24,854 nucleotides of DNA from a virus, in IMG/VR virus record IMGVR_UViG_3300020214_000114, positions 1-24,854 of that record. One strand, written 5' to 3'. The notes under the pieces are model-generated. The model saw only the letters and a list, made by a program, of their open reading frames with translations. It was not told the DNA's origin and did not search any database. Shown here one piece after another: positions 16,022 through 22,784 of the stretch; position 1 is the stretch's first letter; every line of letters starts with the position of its first letter. The position numbers were made by a program, and so were the translations under genes.

Positions 16022-17557
16022 ATGGATTTTAAGCTTTTTGGTTTTAGATTAATAAAAGATACAAAAGAAGATCAAGTAAATCTTCAAAACTTTACACCAC
16101 CAGAAGAATTTGATGGAGCATATACCCTTGAAGGTTCTGGAGTCTATGGAACATTTATTGATTTCATGGGTTCTGCCAAGGACGAACAGGCAACTATTTC
16201 TCAGTATAGAGCAATGGCATTGTTTCCTGAAGTGGATACTGCTATTGACGAGATCACCAATGAGGCAATTGTTTTAGGTGTAGATAGAAAACCTGTAAAA
16301 TTAGACTTATCTAAAATCAATTTTTCAGAAAATATAAAGAGTAGAATATATTCAGAATTTGATTCCATCCTTCAACTTCTTGATTTTCAAGATAAATCAC
16401 ATGAAATTTTTCGTAGATGGTACATCGATTCAAAGCTTTATTTTTATATTTCAATCGACATGGATGATCCGTCTTCTGGCATCAAGCAATTGATTCCATT
16501 AGATTCTACAAAGATCAAGAAAGTCAGAAAAGTAAAATCAAATCCAATAAAACAAAATTACGAATCATTATCAATTATTCAAGATGTAGAAGAATTTTAT
16601 GTTTATTCGAATAATGATAAAAACTCAATAATTGGAACTAGTGTAGGTGGTCTTAAAATTTCTCCGGATTCTATCTGCTATGTTCATTCTGGAATGGTCG
16701 ATATGAACTCAAAGAGGGTTCTAGGATTCCTTCACAAGGCAATTAGACCCCTAAACATGCTAAGACAGGTAGAAGATGCAATTGTTGTATATCGCATCTC
16801 CCGTGCTCCAGAGCGTAGAATTTTTTATGTAGATGTAGGTAATTTACCAAAGCAAAAGGCCGAACAGTATGTTCGTGAGCTTATGAACAAATACCGCAAT
16901 CGTATGGTTTACAACCAGACAACGGGCGAAATCAAAGACGATAGAAACCAAATGGCAATGCTTGAGGACTTCTGGCTTCCAAGAAGAGAAGGTGGTAGAG
17001 GGACCGAAATTACCACCCTTGATGGGGGACAGAATCTAGGTGAACTTGCCGATGTGGAGTATTTTAAGAAAAAGTTATATTTTGCCCTTAATATTCCTCC
17101 GTCAAGATTGGTAGGAGAAAATGGTTTCAATATTGGAAGATCAGCTGAAATTACGCGAGATGAGGTAAAATTCTATAAATTCGTTGAAAGAGTGCGTTAT
17201 AAGTTCTCAGGGGTATTCTCTCAATTGCTAAGAATTCAGTTGATCTTAAAGGGAGTAATTACAGAGGATGATTGGAATCTAATTTATCCTCATATTAATT
17301 TCATATTCAATAAAGATTCATATTTTAATGATTTAAAGGATGCAGAAATTCTGTCTTCTAGAATGGAATTGGCAGCTCAGATGGAGCCAATGATCGGAAG
17401 ATATTATTCAAGTAACTATATCCGTAAAAATATTCTAAAGCAAACCGAAGAGGAAATGGATCTTATTAACCAAGAAATGGCTATAGATATAGCCAAACAA
17501 AAACAAGAACAGTTAGAACAAATGCAAATAGAACAGCAGGCTCAGGCTCAAGAATGA
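16022..17557 (+). CDS. gp20: Portal vertex protein gp20
   Basis: This 511-residue portal (T4 gp20 has 524 residues) forms the dodecameric DNA entry channel on which the prohead starts. Highly conserved gp20 segments are present: YRAMALFPEVDTAIDEITNE near residue 62, 'AIRPLNMLRQVEDA-x-V-x-YR-x-x-RAPERR-x-FY-x-DVGNLP' near 240-280, and KYRNRMVYNQTTGEI. They continue with 'D-R-N-Q-M-x-M-LEDFWLPRREGG-RGTEI-TTLDGGQNLGE' near 300-340 and 'NIPPSRL-x-x-x-x-x-FN-x-GRS-x-EITRDE-x-KF'. The C-terminus is a Gln-rich helix. A GGAG lies upstream of the ATG. The conserved middle part is less AT-rich than both ends. Confidence 0.95.
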   Translation: MDFKLFGFRLIKDTKEDQVNLQNFTPPEEFDGAYTLEGSGVYGTFIDFMGSAKDEQATISQYRAMALFPEVDTAIDEITNEAIVLGVDRKPVKLDLSKINFSENIKSRIYSEFDSILQLLDFQDKSHEIFRRWYIDSKLYFYISIDMDDPSSGIKQLIPLDSTKIKKVRKVKSNPIKQNYESLSIIQDVEEFYVYSNNDKNSIIGTSVGGLKISPDSICYVHSGMVDMNSKRVLGFLHKAIRPLNMLRQVEDAIVVYRISRAPERRIFYVDVGNLPKQKAEQYVRELMNKYRNRMVYNQTTGEIKDDRNQMAMLEDFWLPRREGGRGTEITTLDGGQNLGELADVEYFKKKLYFALNIPPSRLVGENGFNIGRSAEITRDEVKFYKFVERVRYKFSGVFSQLLRIQLILKGVITEDDWNLIYPHINFIFNKDSYFNDLKDAEILSSRMELAAQMEPMIGRYYSSNYIRKNILKQTEEEMDLINQEMAIDIAKQKQEQLEQMQIEQQAQAQE

Positions 17558-17584
17558 AAAATTCTAAATATAAAGGAAATAAAA

Positions 17585-17839
17585 ATGAAAAGCAAAAAAA
17601 TAATTCACTCAATTTTATCAGAAAACGCAATTGACGCTAAGAAGCTAATCCAAGAGGATTTAGCCATAAAGCTAGGAGAAAGACTTGCTGAAGAATATGT
17701 TCGTGTTGCTAAATTATCATTTGCCGATGGCGAAGAGGGCGAAGAGGGCGAAGAGGGCGAATCAACCCCGGTAACGCCAAGACAAAACCCCAAACAGACT
17801 CCAACCGGATTTGATGTTCGTTTGGCATACAACGACTAA
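17585..17839 (+). CDS. gp67: Prohead core protein gp67
   Basis: This 84-residue protein matches T4 gp67 (80 residues), a small acidic scaffold-core protein encoded between gp20 and gp21. T4 gp67 is processed by gp21 and leaves an acidic internal peptide in the head. As in T4, it has a helical N-terminal part with alternating hydrophobic and charged residues (IDAKKLIQEDLAIKLGERLA) followed by an acidic tail, here DGEEGEEGEEGES at residues 48-60. The tail comes from a 9-base tandem repeat. A Pro/Thr/Gln-rich end follows, which T4 gp67 lacks. Four L/I-x-E sites (LSE, IQE, LGE, LAE) fit cleavage by the gp21 protease. AAGGAA precedes the ATG. Confidence 0.8.
   Translation: MKSKKIIHSILSENAIDAKKLIQEDLAIKLGERLAEEYVRVAKLSFADGEEGEEGEEGESTPVTPRQNPKQTPTGFDVRLAYND
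17729..17761 (+). repeat. 9-base tandem repeat GGCGAAGAG, about 3.7 units
   Basis: Three exact copies of GGCGAAGAG plus GGCGAA lie inside the gp67-like gene and encode Gly-Glu-Glu repeats. The unit is in frame, so gain or loss of copies would change the length of the acidic tail without a frameshift. It is G-rich in an AT-rich setting, which suggests recent expansion by slippage. Confidence 0.92.
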
Positions 17840-17841
17840 AA

Positions 17842-18486
17842 ATGAAATTAATAACAGAAACAGTAGAAGATGTATCGTACCTAACCGAAAACAAAGACGG
17901 TGAAAAGCAATTTTTCATCGAAGGAGTTTTCATGCAGGCCGAACAAAAGAACAAGAATGGCAGAGTTTATCCAAGACAAATTCTTTCTAAAGAAGCCAAT
18001 CGCTATCTTAATGAATATGTAAATAAAAATCGCGCTCTTGGAGAACTAAATCATCCAACTGGCCCCTCAGTAAATCTAGATCGTGTTTCCCATAAAATTA
18101 TTTGGTTAAATGAGAATAATAATGATTTCTATGGTAAGGCTAAAATTCTTGACACTCCCTGTGGTCAGATTGTTAAAAATCTGATGAATGAAAATATAAA
18201 AATGGGCGTTTCAACTCGCGGTATGGGATCTTTAGAAAAGCGGGGGGGAGTAAATTTTGTGAAAGAAGACTTCATGCTTGCTGCCATTGATATCGTTGCA
18301 GATCCATCAGCTCCAAATGCTTTCGTCAATGGAATCATGGAAGGCAAGGAATGGGTATGGGATAACGGTCTTCTTAGAGAACAGCAAATTGCTGAGTATC
18401 AGAATACACTGAAGAAGACACCTTCTAGAAAATTACAAGCCGAATCAATTAGGCTCTTTGCAGATTTTTTAAGGAAAATTAGATGA
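17842..18486 (+). CDS. gp21: Prohead maturation protease gp21
   Basis: This 214-residue serine protease (T4 gp21 has 212 residues) degrades the scaffold and trims capsid proteins after L/I-x-E. It has the herpesvirus-protease-like fold of the family. Likely catalytic residues are H71 in GELNHPTGPSVNLDRVSH and S124 in GVSTRGMGS. An acidic residue follows in the DIVADPSAPNAFVNGIMEG segment (D150/D154). The N-terminal 'GVFMQAEQKNKNGRVYPR' element is typical. It starts two bases after gp67, and its TGA overlaps the next ATG (ATGA). A run of seven G bases at 18242-18248 lies between the codons for the serine and the acid segment. Confidence 0.94.
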   Translation: MKLITETVEDVSYLTENKDGEKQFFIEGVFMQAEQKNKNGRVYPRQILSKEANRYLNEYVNKNRALGELNHPTGPSVNLDRVSHKIIWLNENNNDFYGKAKILDTPCGQIVKNLMNENIKMGVSTRGMGSLEKRGGVNFVKEDFMLAAIDIVADPSAPNAFVNGIMEGKEWVWDNGLLREQQIAEYQNTLKKTPSRKLQAESIRLFADFLRKIR

Positions 18487-19286
18487 AGAGATTAAATCCA
18501 AAAGAATTAAGATCGTTAAATGAGTGTGCCTATCACACTATGTCCAATCAACAATTGGATGAAAGTATTTTTGGAGCTATTGGTAAATTAGTAACAAAAG
18601 GTGCTGCTGGTGCTGCTAAAGCAGGAAGTGTTGCTGCAAGAAGCACTAGTGCAGTTGGTCGTTCGGGTTTAAAAAGAGCAGCTACAGTTAGAATTGGTAG
18701 AGCCAGACAAGGAATTCAAAGATTAGGACAAGATATAGCGGACAAAATAAGTGATATTAGAACAGGAACTACAACTGCATCTAGTACTAGAGCAGCCCAA
18801 AGAGCAGCTTCTGCACCAGGAGCAGCGCAAAGAGCAGTTTCAGCTAGACGAGTACTAAAAGATAGACAAGCCACGATACGAGATGCATTAAACGCATCAA
18901 GAAACACACCAATGTCTACAAGTGATGCAGCAAAAAGAATAAGTGCAGAAAAAGCACTAGCAGCTGGCAAATTGGATGATGCAGAATTAGTTTTAGGTCT
19001 AAAGCAACCTATTACAGCCACACAAGCCACACACGCCGCACGTGCCGCTAGAGGCGGTTCTGGTCTTGCTACAGCTGCTGCTGGGGCAGCGGGTGGTGCT
19101 GTTGGTTCATCCGCAGGAAAAAAGAGAGGATTCTTATCAAAACAATTTGGTGAAGTAGAAGATGCGGCTTTAGCAGGTGTAGGTGAAAATCTTTTCGGTG
19201 ATTTAAAAAGAACACTTGAACTTAGCGGAAGGGCCACAGGTTCTAGAATAAATATACAAAATAGATTCAGAGGATTAAAATACTAA
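18483..19286 (+). CDS. Basic Ala-rich protein, putative internal head protein with protease-cleaved leader
   Basis: This 267-residue protein of no recognised family lies between the prohead protease and scaffold genes and is translationally coupled to gp21. It is rich in Ala, Arg, Ser, Gly and Thr, poor in acidic residues and nearly lacks aromatics, so it is strongly basic and probably binds DNA. Gly/Ala-rich, helix-prone stretches occur at about 31-52 and 190-213. The only two L/I-x-E protease sites are at its N-terminus: LNE at 12-14 and LDE at 25-27, in NQQLDESIFG. T4 internal proteins likewise carry a short N-terminal capsid-targeting sequence cut by gp21. A basic internal protein packed with DNA and possibly injected is inferred. 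A gp68-like core protein is an alternative. Confidence 0.65.
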   Translation: MKRLNPKELRSLNECAYHTMSNQQLDESIFGAIGKLVTKGAAGAAKAGSVAARSTSAVGRSGLKRAATVRIGRARQGIQRLGQDIADKISDIRTGTTTASSTRAAQRAASAPGAAQRAVSARRVLKDRQATIRDALNASRNTPMSTSDAAKRISAEKALAAGKLDDAELVLGLKQPITATQATHAARAARGGSGLATAAAGAAGGAVGSSAGKKRGFLSKQFGEVEDAALAGVGENLFGDLKRTLELSGRATGSRINIQNRFRGLKY

Positions 19287-19287
19287 A

Positions 19288-19295
19288 TATAAATA
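19288..19295 (+). promoter_or_regulatory. Perfect late-promoter octamer TATAAATA before gp22
   Basis: An exact T4 late octamer begins just after the preceding stop. It is followed by GGAG at 19300-19303 and the gp22 ATG at 19310. This is a conventional late-promoter plus ribosome-binding-site layout for a head gene needed in quantity. A second, weaker AATAAATA at 19247-19254 lies inside the upstream gene. Confidence 0.72.
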
Positions 19296-19309
19296 AAACG
19301 GAGAATATA

Positions 19310-20290
19310 ATGATACCACAAAATAATCAATCAGACGAACAGGACATCATTGGCGGTGGGGTTTTTGATACCACTGGTAAGGGAGTTGTTTTAAACGAGC
19401 CAGTTGGCGATTTCTACGCCCAAAACGCCGCTTCGATTCAAACCCCAAAGTCAGGAGCACCAGTACAAATGCCTGGTTCTCCAATGGGTACTGAAGATGA
19501 AATGGAAGAAGAAGATATGGAAGCAGAATCAGAAGAATCCTTAAAAGAACATCTTGCTGCTCTATTTGCAAATTATAATCTTTCAGAAGATTTCGTTGAA
19601 AGAGCAAAGACAATTTTTGTCGCTGCCTTAAATGAAAAATTAAATAAAAGAGCAATAAAGATTAATGAAGCATATAAAGCTTCATATACCAATAATCTAA
19701 ATGATACAGTTTTAAAAATAACTGATAAGGTTGATGATTATCTTACCTATGTCGTTGAAGAATGGGTAAACGAAAATCGTCTACAAGTTGAGAGGGGAAT
19801 CAAGGTAGAACTCGCTGAAAACTTCATCTTTGGTCTAAAGAAACTCTTTGAAACTAACTTCATTGATGTTCCTGACGAAAAGTATGATGTTCTAGACGAA
19901 CTCTACAGTCAAATCGATGTTCGGTCGAAGCAACTAAACAAGAGCATTCACGAAAATGTAAATCTTCGTAAGAAGCTTCTTAATACCGCTGCTGTAGCAG
20001 TTTTTGCTGAAGAAACATCTGGTTTAGCTGCAACTCAAGTTGATAGACTAGCCAATCTAGCAGAAGGCGTTCATTTCGACAATCCAGAAGAATTCCGTAG
20101 AAAACTTAAAATTATCAAGGAAAGCTTCTTTGCTCGTCCAGATGTAGCACCACAACAAGTACAACCAAGAATTCAACCAGCCAAACGCACTATTGACATT
20201 CTTGAGACATCAACAGTACCAGAAACACTAACGGAAAGTACTGTTAATACTTATGCAAATGCGATTAGTAGACACCTTAAGCACAGATAA
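19310..20290 (+). CDS. gp22: Prohead scaffolding core protein gp22
   Basis: This 326-residue major scaffold protein (T4 gp22 has 269 residues) is the internal core around which gp23 assembles and which gp21 then digests. Typical features are an acidic block at about 61-75 (EDEMEEEDMEAESEE) and long charged helices. The conserved centre 'EEWVNENRLQVERGIKVELAENF' and 'GLKKLFE-x-x-F-I-DVPDEK' is followed by a coiled-coil-like region around 200-220. Thirteen L/I-x-E tripeptides are spread along it, as expected for a protein reduced to peptides by gp21. It has its own late-promoter octamer and a GGAG ribosome-binding site. The Pro/Gln-rich segment near 275-290 resembles a linker to the C-terminal capsid-binding helix. 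Confidence 0.92.
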   Translation: MIPQNNQSDEQDIIGGGVFDTTGKGVVLNEPVGDFYAQNAASIQTPKSGAPVQMPGSPMGTEDEMEEEDMEAESEESLKEHLAALFANYNLSEDFVERAKTIFVAALNEKLNKRAIKINEAYKASYTNNLNDTVLKITDKVDDYLTYVVEEWVNENRLQVERGIKVELAENFIFGLKKLFETNFIDVPDEKYDVLDELYSQIDVRSKQLNKSIHENVNLRKKLLNTAAVAVFAEETSGLAATQVDRLANLAEGVHFDNPEEFRRKLKIIKESFFARPDVAPQQVQPRIQPAKRTIDILETSTVPETLTESTVNTYANAISRHLKHR

Positions 20291-20292
20291 TT

Positions 20293-20300
20293 TATAAATA
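20293..20300 (+). promoter_or_regulatory. Perfect late-promoter octamer TATAAATA before gp23
   Basis: An exact late octamer lies in the short gap before the major capsid gene. It is followed by AGGAG at 20310-20314 and the ATG at 20320. With an expected start about 6 bases downstream of the octamer, the message would have a short leader with a good ribosome-binding site, as for T4 gene 23. Confidence 0.75.
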
Positions 20301-20319
20301 AAAATATACAGGAGATACA

Positions 20320-21729
20320 ATGTACGAAGATTCAACACCATACGATATTTTAACTGAGAAGTGGGAGCCAGTTTTAAGCCATAGCGCACTCCCTGCAATT
20401 GAAGATAGTTACAAGACAAAAGTTACCGCAGTTCTTCTTGAGAACCAAGAGTCTGCAATGCGTGCTCAGAGACTAACCGAAGACAACGTTCTCGGCGGAC
20501 CCGTCAGCAACGTCTTAGGTGGCGCATCCACCAACATTGCTGGTTACGATCCAATCCTAATCAGCCTCGTTCGTCGCGCAATGCCAAACCTCATTGCTTA
20601 CGACATCTGCGGCGTTCAGCCCATGACCGCTCCTACCGGACTCATCTTCGCAATGCGTCCCAAGTATGATCCCACTGGTGGACCTCGCAAAGAAGCCATG
20701 TACCAGGAAGCATTCGTACCATTCGGTGGTTCTGGTGGTACTAGTGCATCTTATACCAACTACTTTGGTGGTTCAGCCGATTACGGTCTAACCCTATTCT
20801 CTGGTACAACTGGTGCAACCAGAGGTGCATTCCACGGTGATGACTTCAAGGGTATGCTTGTTGGTACTGCTGAAACCCTCGGTGGATCCGATGGTAAGCC
20901 TTTCCAAGAAATGGCATTCACCATCGACAAGGTTGCTGTTCAGGCTAAGACTCGTGCTCTAAAGGCCGACTATACTACTGAACTTGCTCAGGACCTCAAG
21001 GCTGTTCACGGTCTTGACGCTGAAACCGAACTCGCCAATATTCTCAGCACTGAAATTCTTGCTGAAATCAACCGCGAAGTTGTCCGTGGTATCTACCGTG
21101 TTTCCAAGCTCGGCGCACAGCAGACAGACTTGTTTGCCAAGTCAGCTTCTTCAGGCCCAGCCTCTGCTGGTGGCGTGTATGACCTACTCGTTGACTCTGA
21201 CGGTCGTTGGTCAGCTGAACGCTTCCGTGGCCTCATGTTCCAGATCGAACGCGAAGCTAACACAATTGCTAAGGAAACTCGTCGTGGTAAGGGTAACTTA
21301 GTCATCTGCTCGTCAGATGTTGCTTCAGCCCTCGCCATGGGTGGATTCCTTAACATTAGCCCAGCTCTAAACAACCAGCTTGAAGTTGATGATACCGGCA
21401 ACACTTTTGCTGGTGTACTAAACGGCAAGATGCGCGTTTACATCGATCCTTATGTTCAGGCTGGTGTTGACTTCTGCTGTGTCGGATACCGTGGTGCAAG
21501 CCCATACGACGCTGGCTTGTTCTACTGCCCATACGTTCCACTCCAGATGGTCCGTGCAGTCGATCCTGATACCTTCCAGCCCAAGATCGGCTTCAAGACT
21601 CGCTACGGCATGGTCGCTAATCCATTCGTCTTGAATGATAGTGGTACTTCAGACGGAGAAGCCTTGACCGCTAATATCAACCAGTACTACCGCATCTTCC
21701 GCGTATTAAACCTACACGGCAACGCCTAA
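20320..21729 (+). CDS. gp23: Major capsid protein gp23
   Basis: This 469-residue HK97-fold capsid protein is homologous to T4 gp23 (521 residues). The diagnostic segment LISLVRRAMPNLIAYDICG with VQPMTAPTG follows at residues 80-107. Later come 'FEMAFTIDK' territory with VAVQAKTRALKADYTTELAQ, DLKAVHGLDAETELANILS, 'EINREVVRGIY', and the C-terminal PFVGYRGASPYDAG-like element (VGYRGASPYDAGLFY CPYVPL). The N-terminal prodomain contains L-T-E at 52-54, in QRLTEDNVLGG. That is a fitting gp21 cleavage site next to the start of the mature shell protein. Codons end in C/G far more often than in neighbouring genes (57% G+C by hand count in 20581-20640), as expected for a highly expressed gene. Confidence 0.97.
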   Translation: MYEDSTPYDILTEKWEPVLSHSALPAIEDSYKTKVTAVLLENQESAMRAQRLTEDNVLGGPVSNVLGGASTNIAGYDPILISLVRRAMPNLIAYDICGVQPMTAPTGLIFAMRPKYDPTGGPRKEAMYQEAFVPFGGSGGTSASYTNYFGGSADYGLTLFSGTTGATRGAFHGDDFKGMLVGTAETLGGSDGKPFQEMAFTIDKVAVQAKTRALKADYTTELAQDLKAVHGLDAETELANILSTEILAEINREVVRGIYRVSKLGAQQTDLFAKSASSGPASAGGVYDLLVDSDGRWSAERFRGLMFQIEREANTIAKETRRGKGNLVICSSDVASALAMGGFLNISPALNNQLEVDDTGNTFAGVLNGKMRVYIDPYVQAGVDFCCVGYRGASPYDAGLFYCPYVPLQMVRAVDPDTFQPKIGFKTRYGMVANPFVLNDSGTSDGEALTANINQYYRIFRVLNLHGNA

Positions 21730-21760
21730 TAATACTGTTTGACAAGTTAAATTCGGAGAT

Positions 21761-21780
21761 AGGAGCCAGAAATGGCTCCT
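21761..21780 (+). terminator. Perfect hairpin with GAAA loop after gp23, overlapping the next start
   Basis: AGGAGCCA, loop GAAA, then TGGCTCCT form an uninterrupted 8-base-pair stem with a GNRA tetraloop. A T-rich tract (GTTTTCTTTTCT) follows directly. It lies 32 bases after the gp23 stop, which fits an intrinsic terminator. It also contains both the AGGAG ribosome-binding site and the ATG at 21772 of the next gene, so it could instead, or also, control that gene's translation. Confidence 0.75.
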
Positions 21781-22320
21781 GTTTTCTTTTCTACATACTT
21801 TATGCCCAATCCGCCCAATCCAATAATTAATACTCTTGGAATCAATTATTTTCACTTTGAACTACAAAGAATTCCAACTGTAGTTTACAATTGTACAGAG
21901 GCATCTCTTCCAAATTTAACAATGGCTGCTGCCGAACAGCCTACTACATTAGGTATTCCTGTAAAAAGACCAATAGGAAAATATAATTTCGAAGATCTCG
22001 TCATAACTTTTATGGTTGATGAAAATTTAGTAAATTGGTTAGAAATTTATAGATGGATGAGAGCACTTGGAAATATTGATGATGATTGTACAAATAATTC
22101 ATTAAGTTTTAATTCATGGATGACAACTGCTACTTTGTATCTTACAAAGGGAACTTATAAAGATAATATAAAAGTAATATTTCATGAACTTTTTCCGATA
22201 GGTTTATCAGGATTAAAATTTACAAGCACAGCCAGTTCTGCTGCTCCCCAATACGCAACTGCAAGATTCTCATATACTTACTACAGGTTTGAACCAGATC
22301 CGGGATCACCGTCTTCTTGA
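21772..22320 (+). CDS. Third tail-tube-like protein (gp19-like fold)
   Basis: This 182-residue protein resembles tube-fold tail proteins: 'NYFHFELQRIPTVVYNCTEASLPNL' followed by AAEQPTTLGIPVKRPIG, then FEDLVITFMVDENLVNWLEI with YRWMRALG. It ends in a conserved-looking strand segment with NIKVIFHELFPIGLSGLKF and ATARFSYTYYRFE. The order (N-terminal strand, 'LP', loop, F-x-D/E-L-x-x-x-F-x-x-D-E, Trp, C-terminal strands) is the gp19/tube-initiator plan, but identity to the two tandem copies is low. It might be a tube initiator, terminator or minor tube protein. The first ATG has AGGAG at 21761-21765 but sits inside a hairpin. A second ATG at 21802 would avoid the hairpin but lacks a ribosome-binding site. 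Confidence 0.65.
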   Translation: MAPVFFSTYFMPNPPNPIINTLGINYFHFELQRIPTVVYNCTEASLPNLTMAAAEQPTTLGIPVKRPIGKYNFEDLVITFMVDENLVNWLEIYRWMRALGNIDDDCTNNSLSFNSWMTTATLYLTKGTYKDNIKVIFHELFPIGLSGLKFTSTASSAAPQYATARFSYTYYRFEPDPGSPSS

Positions 22321-22343
22321 TTTTATCGTAATATGTGTATAAT
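22317..22343 (+). promoter_or_regulatory. Possible sigma70-like promoter before uvsY
   Basis: TTGATT (22317-22322) and a perfect TATAAT (22338-22343) are separated by 15 bases, slightly short of the usual 16-18. The expected start would fall at about the ATG at 22350. A host-type promoter ahead of recombination genes would separate them from the late head genes. In such AT-rich DNA it may be chance. Confidence 0.35.
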
Positions 22344-22349
22344 TACATT

Positions 22350-22784
22350 ATGAATTTTGACGAACTAAAACAACAAGTACAAGAAGACTTAAAGATTGAT
22401 TCCACCGAACTAGCAATAGAATCGGTCAATACTCCACAGATTCATAACAAGTACCTTCTATTCCTTAAGAAGCACAAGGAAGCCCTTGCAGATGACGAGA
22501 GAACGCTCCGCGTCATGCGGAAGTACAAATGGCTGTATTACACAGGGAAGCTGTCTAAAGAAGAGCTAGACCGTTTTAAATGGGAGCAATTTGACCTAAA
22601 TATTCTCAAGACAGATGTAGATCGGTTCATTGACGCGGATGATGATGTTATTCGTCTTGAAAAACAGATCACCGAAAAGAAAGAACTGGTGAGTTATTTG
22701 GATGGGGTTGTAAAGATCGTAGGCAATAGACAATGGAATATACGATCCGCTATTGAATGGATCAAATTCAGTCATGGGCAGTGA
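22350..22784 (+). CDS. uvsY: Recombination mediator UvsY
   Basis: This protein loads the phage UvsX recombinase onto single-stranded DNA by remodelling gp32-coated strands. The first in-frame start is a GTG at 22335, but I choose the ATG at 22350 (144 residues). From there the sequence (MNFDELKQQVQEDLKIDSTEL) lines up with the start of T4 UvsY (137 residues), which has a similar 'L-x-x-L-Q-x-E-L-K-x-D-x-x-IDST-x-L' pattern. Then come 'N-KYL-x-F-L-KKHKEAL', KYKWLYYTGKLSKEE and the C-terminal oligomerisation helix ending IRSAIEWIKF. No ribosome-binding site is evident. The end overlaps the uvsW start by 11 bases. Confidence 0.9.
   Translation: MNFDELKQQVQEDLKIDSTELAIESVNTPQIHNKYLLFLKKHKEALADDERTLRVMRKYKWLYYTGKLSKEELDRFKWEQFDLNILKTDVDRFIDADDDVIRLEKQITEKKELVSYLDGVVKIVGNRQWNIRSAIEWIKFSHGQ

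Noticed and set aside
17569-17576. TATAAAGG before gp67 as a late promoter
   Set aside because: Only the first six bases fit the octamer and the end is a likely ribosome-binding site (AAAGGAA), so it was not listed as a promoter.
18716-19237. A 173-residue open frame on the minus strand
   Set aside because: It is the antisense shadow of the Ala/Arg-rich gene. Its Pro/Ala/Ser-rich translation reflects the complementary codons, and no start signal supports it.
20984-21301. Plus-strand overlapping frame of 105 residues within gp23
   Set aside because: It lies in an alternative frame of a strongly conserved capsid gene, with an Ser/Leu/Thr-rich composition typical of out-of-frame reading.
21093-21428. 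Minus-strand open frame of 111 residues within gp23
   Set aside because: It is a shadow of a codon-biased conserved gene with low-complexity basic translation and no ribosome-binding site.
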